Assembly (NCBI GenBank): GCA_937957685.1
Contig: CALGAO010000124.1
Coordinates: forward strand, 1 to 47,124
Length of the DNA stretch: 47,124 nucleotides
DNA from: an uncultured Paenibacillaceae bacterium
GTDB lineage: Bacteria > Bacillota > Bacilli > Paenibacillales > DA-C8
Direction of reading: 5' to 3'
Under the pieces are notes generated by a model. That model did not search any database and was not told the origin of the DNA. It saw nothing but the letters and a program-made list of their open reading frames with translations. This document shows, piece after piece, positions 1-8,253 of the stretch (position 1 is the first letter of the stretch; each line of letters begins with the position of its first letter). The position numbers were made by a program, and so were the translations under genes.

Positions 1-130
1 CTGTAAGCAGAAAAAATCTGCTTACAGCGGGAGAACAGAGGTCGAGGGAAGCCTGTAAGCAGAAAAAATCTGCTTACAGCGGGAGAACAGAGGTCGAGGG
101 AAGCCTGTAAGCAGAAAAAATCTGCTTACG
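1..130. repeat. Tandem 52-bp repeats, each with a perfect palindrome
   Basis: Two complete 52-bp units (1-52, 53-104) and part of a third (from 105) are repeated head to tail. Each unit opens with an 11-bp perfect inverted repeat, CTGTAAGCAGA / TCTGCTTACAG, around a 5-A loop (1-27, 53-79). The third copy has lost the outermost pairs of the stem. The array begins at the window edge, so it may extend upstream. The hairpins lack a T tail of their own. Function unknown; serial transcription barriers or a mobile repeat family are possible. Confidence 0.9.
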
Positions 131-412
131 GTCGGAGAAAGTTTCAGAGTGGAAGAACGAGGCAATGAAAGGCTGGAAGGCGCCCCTCTGAGATTGCTTC
201 CGTGGCCGAGTCCAATACTGGCCATTTTGCCGCAGGTGTTGTCCGGGCATGCTGGTGTTCGGGGGTGTGGCGATTGTTGAGGAGGAGGCGTGATGGTAAA
301 ATAGGTTAGACTCCGACTCCCATGTACCATGGGGTTAATGCGTCGGTCACATACGACAATTGATCCGCTGGCAGAGTGCCAGATGGGCATTAGGAAGGAG
401 TACGGCTTCATT
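131..412. other. Non-coding stretch before the first gene
   Basis: No convincing gene is seen here. A strong Shine-Dalgarno-like GAGGAGGAGG (about 279-288) precedes an ATG at 293 whose frame stops at once (Met-Val-Lys-amber, TAG at 302-304). That frame is the same as the downstream gene. No promoter with good spacing was recognised. Confidence 0.5.
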
Positions 413-940
413 ATGATGGCTCATCCGACAGTATACGAGAATCTGAAAGTTGCGATTGAAAATTACATCTATGATCTGGACAATCAGGGGGAAGGGATCA
501 CGGTCACCCATCGTGCAGATCTTCTGGATATGGCTGTGATGTCCCGTCGCCTGGAGCTGCAGTTTGCCCTGATCGATCAGCCTTACATTACTGCCGAGTT
601 ACAGCTCAGCGCTTCCCTCAAGGATCTGGCCGACGAGATACTGGAGCAAACCGACGATCTGCATCTATGCAGCCTGCAGCTTCGCTTCCGGCTGTTCATG
701 CCGGCGAATGAGCAGAGCTGCGAGCGTATCTCGCAGCTGCTCAGAGGTATCTGGGGCAGCGAGGTGGAGCTTGAGCTGACGGTGATCGGCACCTACGATC
801 CGGTTATGGGTGTCATCGCGTCCAATCAGATCATCGCGGATGTGCGTTTCGACCGCAAGATAGGCGAGGCACAGATTGAAGATATCCCCGAACTCGTGTC
901 GCACATGCTCCAAACGCTGTACAGACTGGAGACGATTTGA
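413..940 (+). CDS. Hypothetical protein, 175 aa
   Basis: I do not recognise the family. The protein is acidic, without a signal peptide or membrane segment, and looks like a soluble alpha/beta protein with many Leu/Ile-rich stretches. The start at 413 is preferred because AGGAAGGAG lies at 392-400; the frame stays open upstream to an ATG at 329, but without a comparable ribosome binding site. Further upstream the same frame is closed by a TAG at 302. About 266 bp separate it from the wall hydrolase downstream, so it is probably its own unit. Composition and codon use look like its neighbours, which supports a real gene. Confidence 0.7.
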   Translation: MMAHPTVYENLKVAIENYIYDLDNQGEGITVTHRADLLDMAVMSRRLELQFALIDQPYITAELQLSASLKDLADEILEQTDDLHLCSLQLRFRLFMPANEQSCERISQLLRGIWGSEVELELTVIGTYDPVMGVIASNQIIADVRFDRKIGEAQIEDIPELVSHMLQTLYRLETI

Positions 941-1085
941 GGAAGGCTGTGAACTGGTTGTCGGTTCCGCCGAATCCACCTGGGATCTTCTGCTGCCACA
1001 GCGCATTGGCCAGTGTGAGCAGGCTTGGTCATTCGCTTGTTTTGCGGCATTTTCGACTCTTGTTCACAGACGAATTCGTTTTTTT

Positions 1086-1094
1086 TGGTATGAT
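1086..1094 (+). promoter_or_regulatory. Possible extended -10 promoter for the wall hydrolase
   Basis: TGGTATGAT (TGn plus TATGAT) follows a run of eight T. No good -35 box is found at 17 bp. The roughly 110-nt leader that follows can form a GGTTGC/GCAACC hairpin around 1120-1162. It matches no riboswitch that I can recognise. Confidence 0.35.
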
Positions 1095-1206
1095 TGGAGG
1101 AAAAGGCAGGAATTTATCAGGTTGCTGTCGAATAAGCATGGTGGCGTATAGTTAGGCAACCCGGCAAGTCCTGGCTTGATATTCTTCGATAACAGGAGAA
1201 CTGCTT

Positions 1207-2955
1207 ATGAATTGCATGTCCAAGATCAGCCTGGCACTACGGAAGACGGCCGCAGCGGTCCGCGAAGCAGCGGCTTCCGCAACCGGTGGGCGTCAGCGCA
1301 GCAGGAAGCAAGCGGCTGACCAGCCTCCGCATGCCGGTGCGGTCGTTCCGCACGACCGACCCAAGTTTGCAAGGCGCATTGCAAGCGCTTTACAAAGATG
1401 CGGTCGGGTGATCAGGAGCGCAGGCAACAGCCTGGTTCACAAACTCCCCCATGCGAAGCGGATGCAACTGCGGGCAAACCGACGCGCGTTATCGAGAGGC
1501 GTCGGACTGAAGCCTCTGCTCATCCTGGCAGGCGGCGCGATCACGGTGGCTGCGGGGATAGTCGTGTTTGGCGGAACCGGTCAGGAGCGCCGGGATGCGG
1601 AACAGGTGGAGGTCTACCAGGCAGCGGAAGCTGTATATACCTTATATGAAGTCAAGGCAGCCGGCGAGTCGCTGGGTCTGGTCAGCGATCCGCAGGTCGT
1701 TGAGGAATATATCGTCGATCGGTACAGGAGGATGCAGGCCCAATATCCGGATGTGCAGCTGCAGCTGGATTATGGCGAGATCGCCTATGTCGAGCGAACG
1801 ATGAGCGACTATGCGGCCGAGGACCGCGAGGTGCTTGCGAAGCTGGCGGACCGGCTCCGGATTCGGTCGCTCGCTGTGGCGATCCGCATCGACGGCGAGC
1901 TGATCGGGTATGTGAAGGACCAGCGTGAGGCAGAGGAGCTGCTGAATCGAATCAAGCAGACCTACGATCCGGAACAGCAGCCTGCAGATGAGGGCGGTGA
2001 AGTCAGGATCGCATCCGTCCGCGCAGAGTCGGAAGCTCGCACCGTGCTAGACAAGCAGATCGCCTTCGTGGAAGAGGTCGAGCAGCAGACGGTAGCCATC
2101 CAGCCGGATGAGCTGTCCGATCCTGAGGAACTGCTGGAGCGCATCCGGACCGGCGGCATCGAGCCGATCACCTACATCGTGCAGAAGGGCGACACGATCT
2201 ATGAGATCGCGAGGAGCTTTCATATCTCCAGCGAAGTGATCTATCGCAACAATACCTGGATCAGGAATGACCTGATTCATCCGGGTGACGAGCTGAATCT
2301 GACCGTATGGCAGCCGCTTGTATCCGTCCAGGTGACCCAGACGGTCGAACAGAAGGAAGAGATTCCGTTCCCGATCGAGTACGAATCCGATCCGACCATG
2401 CCGGAGGGTCAGGTGAAGGTGATCAAGCACGGGGTCGCTGGCGAGCGGCTCGTGACGCTGGAGGAGACGACGGTCAACGGCGTGCTCGTCAGCTCGCGGG
2501 AGATCGCCTCGAAGGTGACCAGGGAGCCGGTGGCGGCGAAGTATCTGAGAGGCACGAAGGCCGTATCTGGGCTGGATCAGGTGGTGCAGAAGCTGCTGGG
2601 CATTCCCTACGTCTGGGGAGGCACCACGACCAAAGGATTCGACTGCTCAGGCTTCACGAAGTACGTATTGGCCAAGTACGGCGTCGAACTGCCGCGTTCG
2701 TCCAAGGAGCAGGCGGAAGTCGGCACGCCGGTGGCGAAGAAGGACCTGCGCAAGGGAGATCTGGTCTTCTTCAACACTTACGGACCTGCGGGAACGATCA
2801 CCCACGTCGCCATCTACATGGGGAACGGCAAGATCGCCAATGCGCTGTCCACGAAGGTGCAGATCAACGATCTGGATGACGAGTATTTCTCGAAGCGGTA
2901 CATTACCGCGCGCCGCGTCCTGACCGATGAACAGTACAAGGCAATCGCCGGTTGA
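1207..2955 (+). CDS. LysM/G5/NlpC-P60 peptidoglycan hydrolase
   Basis: A 582-aa wall hydrolase that probably cleaves peptide stems of peptidoglycan outside the membrane. The N-terminus is long, basic and cytoplasmic (about 100 residues). One membrane anchor follows (about 103-122, LLILAGGAITVAAGIVVFGG). Next come an extracytoplasmic alpha/beta region, a LysM domain (about 321-365, starting YIVQKGDTIYEIA), a G5-type domain (about 370-450) and a C-terminal NlpC/P60 domain (about 460-575). The catalytic cysteine is in FDCSGF (Cys480) and the histidine in THVAIYMG (His533). Start: ATG at 1207 with AGGAG at 1194-1198. The long basic N-terminus ahead of the anchor is unusual. The gene is monocistronic and closed by a strong hairpin. 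Endopeptidase specificity is inferred from the family only. Confidence 0.93.
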   Translation: MNCMSKISLALRKTAAAVREAAASATGGRQRSRKQAADQPPHAGAVVPHDRPKFARRIASALQRCGRVIRSAGNSLVHKLPHAKRMQLRANRRALSRGVGLKPLLILAGGAITVAAGIVVFGGTGQERRDAEQVEVYQAAEAVYTLYEVKAAGESLGLVSDPQVVEEYIVDRYRRMQAQYPDVQLQLDYGEIAYVERTMSDYAAEDREVLAKLADRLRIRSLAVAIRIDGELIGYVKDQREAEELLNRIKQTYDPEQQPADEGGEVRIASVRAESEARTVLDKQIAFVEEVEQQTVAIQPDELSDPEELLERIRTGGIEPITYIVQKGDTIYEIARSFHISSEVIYRNNTWIRNDLIHPGDELNLTVWQPLVSVQVTQTVEQKEEIPFPIEYESDPTMPEGQVKVIKHGVAGERLVTLEETTVNGVLVSSREIASKVTREPVAAKYLRGTKAVSGLDQVVQKLLGIPYVWGGTTTKGFDCSGFTKYVLAKYGVELPRSSKEQAEVGTPVAKKDLRKGDLVFFNTYGPAGTITHVAIYMGNGKIANALSTKVQINDLDDEYFSKRYITARRVLTDEQYKAIAG

Positions 2956-2977
2956 CCGGCCTGATCGGATACAACAG

Positions 2978-3019
2978 AAGGGGCTGAACCGTGTCATTTG
3001 GCACGAGGTTCAGCCCCTT
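2978..3019. terminator. Bidirectional terminator hairpin between convergent genes
   Basis: A perfect 13-bp stem, AAGGGGCTGAACC / GGTTCAGCCCCTT (2978-2990 and 3007-3019), lies between the stop of the wall hydrolase and the stop of the convergent CoA-transferase. The T/A tails are weak on both sides. Confidence 0.8.
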
Positions 3020-3034
3020 GTTTATCAGCATCTG

Positions 3035-4225
3035 TCAGATCGTCTGGCTGGCGGCCAGTTCAGCGATCTCCTCTTCGCTGTAGCCGAGCTCCCGCAGCAC
3101 CTCGGCCGTGTGCTGGCCGAGCGTCGGAGCGGGCCGCTTGAGCTGGCCAGGCGTCTCCGACATCTTCGCCGCGAAACCGAGCGTATGGGTCAGCCCGGCC
3201 ACCGGATGCTCGAGCGGCAGTTTCATCTGCCTGCTCTCGATCAGCTCCGTATCAGCGAACAGTTCGTCGTAGCGGTTGATCGGACTGCAGGGGATGCCGG
3301 CGCTCTCCAGCTTCTCCAGCCAGTATGCCGCTTCCCGGGTGGTGAGGATCGCTTCGATCTCACGCTCCAGTTCATCGACGTTCCGCACCCGATCGGCGTT
3401 GGTGAGGTAGCGCGGATCCTCGATCCAGTGCTCCTGCTCGATGACGTTGCGGCAGAACAACTCCCACAGCTTCTGATTGGCTGCGCCGATCAGCACGTAA
3501 CCGTCGCGCGTGCGGAAGCCCTGGTATGGCGCGGCTGCGCGATGGGCGGAGCCGTTCGCATGCGGGATCATGCCGGCAGCGAAGTACGCCGCTGCTTCCC
3601 AGACCGTCCAGGCCAGGCCGGAATCGAGCAGCGAGACATCGATGTATTGGCCCTGGCCGGTATTCAGCTTGTGGATGTAAGCGAGCAGGATGGAGTACAG
3701 GGCGGTCATCGCAGCCGAGATGTCATGGATGGCGATGCCGGTCTTGACCGGGCGACCGCCGCGTTCCCCCGTCATGCTCATCATACCCGACATCCCTTGC
3801 ACCATGATGTCGAATCCGCCCTTGTTGCGATACGGTCCCGTCTGGCCATAGCCGGAGATGGAGCAGTAGATGATGCCGGGATTGAGCTTCCTGAGCTGCT
3901 CATAGCCGATGCCCAGCTGATCGGCCACGCCAGGGCGGAAGTTCTCGATGAAGACGTCAGCCCGCTCGACCAGGCGATACAGGGCTTCCCGTCCCTTGTC
4001 GTGCTTCAGGTTCAGACGGATGCCGCGCTTGTTGCGATTGACCATCATATACAGACTGCTCTCTTCGTTGATGAAGGGTCCCATCGCGCGGGTATCGTCC
4101 CCTTGCGGATATTTCTCCACCTTGATCACATCCGCGCCCATGTCCGCCAGCACCATCGTGCAGTAGGGCCCGGCCAGGATCTGCGTCAGGTCGATGACCT
4201 TCATCTTGCTCAATACTTCTTGCAT
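3035..4225 (-). CDS. Class III CoA-transferase (CaiB/BaiF family)
   Basis: A 396-aa family III acyl-CoA transferase, which moves CoA between carboxylic acids via an aspartyl-CoA thioester. The N-terminal Rossmann-like region is typical (VIDLTQILAGPYCTMVLADMGADVIKVE). The expected nucleophile is Asp168 (GIAIHDIS), matching the catalytic Asp of formyl-CoA transferase. The length is normal for the family. The frame stays open well upstream, but ATG 4225 is chosen because GGAGGA sits 5-6 nt before it and the protein then begins at the conserved N-terminus. It is the last gene of the minus-strand series after the hydroxyacid oxidase, separated from it by 244 bp of structured DNA. The substrate is unknown. 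The neighbourhood (2-hydroxyacid oxidase, crotonase) suggests catabolism of an organic acid. Confidence 0.92.
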   Translation of the reverse strand: MQEVLSKMKVIDLTQILAGPYCTMVLADMGADVIKVEKYPQGDDTRAMGPFINEESSLYMMVNRNKRGIRLNLKHDKGREALYRLVERADVFIENFRPGVADQLGIGYEQLRKLNPGIIYCSISGYGQTGPYRNKGGFDIMVQGMSGMMSMTGERGGRPVKTGIAIHDISAAMTALYSILLAYIHKLNTGQGQYIDVSLLDSGLAWTVWEAAAYFAAGMIPHANGSAHRAAAPYQGFRTRDGYVLIGAANQKLWELFCRNVIEQEHWIEDPRYLTNADRVRNVDELEREIEAILTTREAAYWLEKLESAGIPCSPINRYDELFADTELIESRQMKLPLEHPVAGLTHTLGFAAKMSETPGQLKRPAPTLGQHTAEVLRELGYSEEEIAELAASQTI

Positions 4226-4378
4226 GTTTATCCTCCTGTGATGTATGTGGCAGCCGTTCACAAATATCGGGGGAGAGTTTATATGCCCCTGTGTTGTGTG
4301 ACAGCGTTCCTGTCCCACGAATATCGGGTGAATTCTCTTGATCCGTCCATGTGGTGCAGGCCAGCGATATCGAATGTG

Positions 4379-4461
4379 AAGGGCGGCGAACAGCCGGTTT
4401 CCTTCCGTATCGTACGGACAGTGTCTTGCCGCATGTACAGAGGCGCAAGACTGCCGCCCTT
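4379..4461. other. Structured intergenic element (nested inverted repeats)
   Basis: An outer 9-bp stem AAGGGCGGC / GCCGCCCTT (4379-4387 / 4453-4461) encloses two inner hairpins: TCCGTA-TCG-TACGGA (4404-4418) and GTCTTGC / GCAAGAC (4423-4429 / 4445-4451). The whole could fold as a three-way junction on either strand. It lies between the hydroxyacid oxidase and the CoA-transferase, and would be in their transcript. Two copies of CACRAATATCGGGKGA (4258-4273 and 4316-4331) lie between it and the CoA-transferase start. The function is not recognised. Confidence 0.55.
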
Positions 4462-4469
4462 GTCTAGTT

Positions 4470-5648
4470 TCATCTGACTTCATGCAATAGGGAAGCATCC
4501 AGCTCCGCAGGCGTGCGGCAGCCGCAGAGCGCGAGAGAGATGTCAAACTCGGCCAGCAGGTTGCGGATGACCGCCTCGACGCCGCGTTCTCCCGCAGCGG
4601 CGAGCCCGTACAGATACGGCCTGCCGTAGAATACGGCGGATGCGCCAAGCGCGAGCGCCTTGATCACATCGGAGCCGGTGCGCACGCCGCTGTCGAGAAT
4701 GACCGGCACCCGACCTTGCACGGCCCGGACGACGCCAGGCAGTGCTTCGATGCTGGCTGCCGCGCCGTCGAGCTGCCGTCCGCCGTGGTTTGATACGATG
4801 ATCGCATCGGCGCCCGCCTCGATGCAGGCGACGGCATCATCGGGATGGAGGATGCCCTTGATCATGATTGGCAGCTTCGTCTGCTCGCGCAGGAAGCGGA
4901 TATCGTCGAAGTTCAGGCTCGGGTGATAGACGTTCTCCAGGATGCCGGCGACCACTTGCTCCCTGGAGATCTCCGGATAACGGCCATACTTCGCGCTGAA
5001 GACGGGATCGGCCGCGTAATTGGCCATGCCCATGCCCAGCTTGAGCGGGGAATAGCCGTTGCGCAGGTCTCGCACCTTCCAGCCGAGCATGATCGTATCG
5101 ACGGTCAGCACGATCGCGGCATAGCCTGCGCGTTCCGCACGACGCACCATGCTGGCCGAGATCTCCCGATCATTGGACCAGTACAGCTGGAACCAGCGCG
5201 GGCTGTCGCCCATCTGCCCGGCGATCTCCTCCAGGGTATAAGAGGACACCGTGCTGGTCACGAAGGGAATGCCATGCTTCGCAGCAGCTCTGGCTGAGGC
5301 CAGTTCGCCCTCCGGATGAATGATCCTCTGCATGCCGATCGGCGCCAGCATGATCGGTGCGGCGTACCTCTGCCCGAGCAGCGTTATCTGCGTGCTGCTA
5401 TCGCTCACATCGCGCAGCGTGCGCGGCAGGATCGCCCAGCGGGCGAAGGCTTCCACATTGCGGCGCATCGTCTGCTCAGCGCCCGAGCCTCCGGCGGCGT
5501 AGTCGAATGCCTCGCGGGGCGCCTTGCTTCGGGCCAGCTCTTCCCATTCCTCGATGCGGAACGGGAACTCGGACGGCGTGCTGCCAACAGCCGTAAATCT
5601 GGAATCTTGTTCGATCCGTTCGTCATGGCGACTCATGGGATGATGCAT
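4470..5648 (-). CDS. FMN-dependent alpha-hydroxyacid oxidase (lactate 2-monooxygenase-like)
   Basis: A 392-aa TIM-barrel flavoprotein oxidising an L-2-hydroxy acid. The active-site motif SNHGGRQLDG (His288, Arg291) and the flavin lysine in IMIKGI (Lys264) are present, as is the C-terminal phosphate loop (LDSGVRTGSDVIKALALGA...GRPYLYGL). TVDTIMLGWKVRDL resembles the lactate 2-monooxygenase/oxidase branch rather than membrane LldD. No membrane segment is seen, so it is probably cytosolic. The start overlaps the end of the upstream crotonase gene by 26 bp, implying translational coupling. ATG 5648 is preceded by AGAGGAAAGG; ATG 5636 is an alternative. Lactate as substrate is not proven: glycolate, mandelate or longer 2-hydroxy acids are possible. 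Confidence 0.88.
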   Translation of the reverse strand: MHHPMSRHDERIEQDSRFTAVGSTPSEFPFRIEEWEELARSKAPREAFDYAAGGSGAEQTMRRNVEAFARWAILPRTLRDVSDSSTQITLLGQRYAAPIMLAPIGMQRIIHPEGELASARAAAKHGIPFVTSTVSSYTLEEIAGQMGDSPRWFQLYWSNDREISASMVRRAERAGYAAIVLTVDTIMLGWKVRDLRNGYSPLKLGMGMANYAADPVFSAKYGRYPEISREQVVAGILENVYHPSLNFDDIRFLREQTKLPIMIKGILHPDDAVACIEAGADAIIVSNHGGRQLDGAAASIEALPGVVRAVQGRVPVILDSGVRTGSDVIKALALGASAVFYGRPYLYGLAAAGERGVEAVIRNLLAEFDISLALCGCRTPAELDASLLHEVR

Positions 5649-6438
5649 CCTTTCCTCTGATGTTTCGGGCGAAGTCGGGCTGTCTCTTCTCCAGGAAGGC
5701 TTGCACGCCTTCCCGATAGTCGTCGGATTCGTAGGAGTTCAGGATCATCTCGGCGATGGCCTCCGACTCCTCCACGGCTCCCAGAGACAGCTCGCGGATG
5801 ATCGCCTTCGTGCCGCGCACCGACACCTGCGAGCGCTGCGCGATCAGGGCCGCGTATGCATAGGTCTCACGCTCGATCTGGTCAGAAGGATACAGCCGAT
5901 CGATGAGCCCGATGCGCAGCGCTTCTTCTGCCCCGAGCAGCCGCCCGGTATACAGGATGTCCTTGGCCTTGGAAGGGCCGACCAGGTCGGTCAGCCGCTT
6001 CATGCTGGCCAGGTTGTAGACGATACCGAGCCTGGACGGGGTGATCGCGAAGCGGGCATCGTCGGTGCTGAAGCGGAAGTCGCAGGCGAGCGCGATATCC
6101 AGCCCGCCGCCGATGGCATAGGTGTGGATCAGGGCGATCGTCGGCTTGCTGAAGCGTTGCAGCCTGTCCACGGCTTCCAGCGCACGGTCGTTGTAGGCTT
6201 TGGCCGCATCTCTTGAGGCGCGGTTGCTCATAAATTCGGAGATATCCGCACCGGTGGAGAAGGCGACTCCGTCCGTGCCCCTGATCACCAGCACGAACAC
6301 CTCCGGGTCTTGCTCCAGTTCGTCCAATATATGCGCGAGCCTGACAAACATGTCCAGGGTGAGCGCATTCTTCTTCTGCGGCCGGTTAAAGACAATCGTG
6401 GCGACATGGTCCTGATGATGCACCAGCAGCTCGTTCAT
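5623..6438 (-). CDS. Enoyl-CoA hydratase/isomerase family protein
   Basis: A 271-aa crotonase-fold protein acting on acyl-CoA thioesters. The oxyanion-hole segments are present (FSTGADI about 60-66; IGGGLDIALACD about 109-120). The two glutamates of classical enoyl-CoA hydratases are not conserved: the first position is Asp114 and the second lies in TPSRLG (Ser135). It may therefore be an isomerase, hydrolase or decarboxylase instead. Start ATG 6438 has AAGGAG 11 nt upstream. It precedes and overlaps the hydroxyacid oxidase gene. A 141-bp gap with a small tandem repeat separates it from metI. With the CoA-transferase it suggests a short CoA-dependent organic-acid pathway. Confidence 0.88.
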   Translation of the reverse strand: MNELLVHHQDHVATIVFNRPQKKNALTLDMFVRLAHILDELEQDPEVFVLVIRGTDGVAFSTGADISEFMSNRASRDAAKAYNDRALEAVDRLQRFSKPTIALIHTYAIGGGLDIALACDFRFSTDDARFAITPSRLGIVYNLASMKRLTDLVGPSKAKDILYTGRLLGAEEALRIGLIDRLYPSDQIERETYAYAALIAQRSQVSVRGTKAIIRELSLGAVEESEAIAEMILNSYESDDYREGVQAFLEKRQPDFARNIRGKDASSHESP

Positions 6439-6487
6439 GGCAGACCATTACTCCTTTCCATAGGGGCGAAAATGATGCGATGGGACG

Positions 6488-6537
6488 CGACAGAGCGCGC
6501 CAGACTCGACAGAGCGCGCCAGACTCGACAGGGCGCG
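6488..6537. repeat. 19-bp tandem repeat, about 2.6 copies
   Basis: The unit CGACAGAGCGCGCCAGACT occurs twice exactly (6488-6506, 6507-6525) and then in part (6526-6537). It lies in the gap between metI and the crotonase gene. No terminator hairpin with a T tail is seen in the gap, so read-through is possible. Confidence 0.85.
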
Positions 6538-6579
6538 GATCCGGTTACTGGTTCGCAGCTTCCCGCGGCTGCTGGCGCG

Positions 6580-7236
6580 CTATTTCTTGAATCGGGCGAC
6601 GAGGCGGTTGCCAAGCGTCTGGATGCCTTGCACGAGCAGGATCAGGATGCCGACGGTCACGTACATGACATCGACCTCGTACCGGAGATGGCCGAATCGG
6701 TAGGCGAGATCGCCGAGGCCGCCCGCACCGACCAGCCCGGCCATGGCGGTGGCGCCGAGCAGGCTGACCGTGGCGATCGTCAGACCGGAGATGATCGAGG
6801 GCCGCGCCTCGCGCAGCATCACGTTCCAGATGATCTGTCTCATGCTGATGCCCATCGCCCTGTACGCTTCCACCACTCCCCGGTCCACCTCGAGCAGCGC
6901 GGTCTCCATGATGCGCGCCACATAAGGGGAGGCATAGACGACCAGAGGCACGATGACGCCCTTGACGCCAATCGTCGTGCCGACGATCAGTTTCGTAAAT
7001 GGCAGGATAAAGAACAACAGGATGATAAAAGGTATGGAACGAATGATATTGATGATCACGTTGAGCGTCTCATATATGAATCGATTGCTCAGCGGGCCGC
7101 CTTTGTTGGTCAGGATCAGCAGGATGCCGAGCGGTAGCCCGATCAGGATCGAGAACAGCAGGGAAGTGCCCAGCATCTGCAAGGTCTCGACAAGCGCTTT
7201 CCATATGTACGGCATTCTCGTCTCGAAGAAGCTCAA
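6580..7236 (-). CDS. metI: MetI-type ABC transporter permease
   Basis: A 218-aa integral membrane permease with about five hydrophobic segments and the cytoplasmic coupling motif (GVVEAYRAMGISMRQIIWNVMLREARPSIISG) typical of MetI. It forms the transmembrane channel for D/L-methionine or a related substrate with MetN and MetQ. The start is TTG at 7236, overlapping the metN stop as TTGA, with GGATGGGGAT upstream. The length is normal for MetI. Third gene of a MetQ-MetN-MetI operon. Confidence 0.93.
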   Translation of the reverse strand: MSFFETRMPYIWKALVETLQMLGTSLLFSILIGLPLGILLILTNKGGPLSNRFIYETLNVIINIIRSIPFIILLFFILPFTKLIVGTTIGVKGVIVPLVVYASPYVARIMETALLEVDRGVVEAYRAMGISMRQIIWNVMLREARPSIISGLTIATVSLLGATAMAGLVGAGGLGDLAYRFGHLRYEVDVMYVTVGILILLVQGIQTLGNRLVARFKK

Positions 7237-8249
7237 GCTATCCCCATCCTTTCTACCATAACGCCTCGGCTGGCCAGGAACTCACGGGCTTCGTTCAGTT
7301 GCACCTGATCGCCCGGCAGATGGATGACCAGGATGCCGAATGAGGCGTTCTTGAGCTGCACGATCTGACCCGCGAGAATGTTCGGTCTGACGTTCAGCTG
7401 AACGCTCAGTTCGGCGAGCAATGGCTCGTTGGCGCAATCCCCAACGAACGTAAGGCGGAACACGTCGCCGGTCCGCCGCAAGCTGGTGAGGAACTCCTCC
7501 TGGAGATCGTCACGATACAAGCTCCTGACAAACTTCTTCGTGGTCGGGTGCTGAGGCCGGGTGAACAGGTCCACCACCTGGCCCTGTTCCACGATCTGCC
7601 CCGATTCCATCACCGCAACCCGATCGCAAATTTTCTGGATGACATGCATCTCGTGGGTGATCAGCAGGATCGTGATGCCCAGCTCGCGGTTGATCTCCAT
7701 GAGCAGCTCCAGGATCGAGTCAGTCGTCTCGGGATCGAGCGAGCTGGTCGCTTCGTCGCACAGGAGCAGCTCCGGCTCGTGCACGAGGGCTCTTGCGATC
7801 GCCACCCGTTGCTGCTGGCCGCCGGACAGCTGGCGCGGATATGCGTCCAGCTTGTCCTCGAGGCCCACGATCCGCACGTATTTGTCGATGCGCCGCCTGA
7901 TCTCTTCCTTGCTATATCCCGTCAGCCTGAGCGGGATCGCGATGTTGTCATACACGGTAGCGGTCTTGAGCAGATGAAAGCTCTGGAAGATCATCCCGAT
8001 CTTCTTCCGCACCGCGCTGAGCTGCTTCTCCGTGTAGGAGGTGCAATCCTGGTCATGGATGATGACCTTGCCGCTCGTCGGCTTCTCGAGCAGGTTGACG
8101 CAGCGGATGAGCGTGCTCTTGCCGGCCCCACTGTAGCCGATGATGCCGAAGATTTCTCCTTGCCTTACCTCCAGGGAGACGTCGCGCAGCGCTTCGACCT
8201 TGCCCTTCTTCGTGGTGAACGTCTTGGTTATATGCTCAAGTCTGATCAT
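7233..8249 (-). CDS. metN: MetN-type ABC transporter ATPase with C-terminal NIL domain
   Basis: A 338-aa ATPase driving MetI. Walker A is GYSGAGKST (38-46), the signature is LSGGQQQR, Walker B is LLLCDEATSSLD, and the H-loop is ITHEM. The last roughly 75 residues form an ACT-like NIL domain, which in MetN binds methionine and inhibits transport from inside. It starts 4 nt after the metQ stop, using purine-rich sequence inside the metQ 3' end. Whether methionine is the substrate is uncertain, because the genes downstream point to organic-acid metabolism. Confidence 0.93.
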   Translation of the reverse strand: MIRLEHITKTFTTKKGKVEALRDVSLEVRQGEIFGIIGYSGAGKSTLIRCVNLLEKPTSGKVIIHDQDCTSYTEKQLSAVRKKIGMIFQSFHLLKTATVYDNIAIPLRLTGYSKEEIRRRIDKYVRIVGLEDKLDAYPRQLSGGQQQRVAIARALVHEPELLLCDEATSSLDPETTDSILELLMEINRELGITILLITHEMHVIQKICDRVAVMESGQIVEQGQVVDLFTRPQHPTTKKFVRSLYRDDLQEEFLTSLRRTGDVFRLTFVGDCANEPLLAELSVQLNVRPNILAGQIVQLKNASFGILVIHLPGDQVQLNEAREFLASRGVMVERMGIA

Positions 8250-8253
8250 CGCA

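Noticed and set aside
1095..1206. c-di-AMP (ydaO) riboswitch before the wall hydrolase
   Set aside because: Wall hydrolases often carry one, but the conserved core sequences are not present. Only simple hairpins are seen.
2927..4477. A 516-codon plus-strand frame opposite the CoA-transferase
   Set aside because: Antisense shadow of a conserved enzyme. It would also run through the bidirectional terminator.
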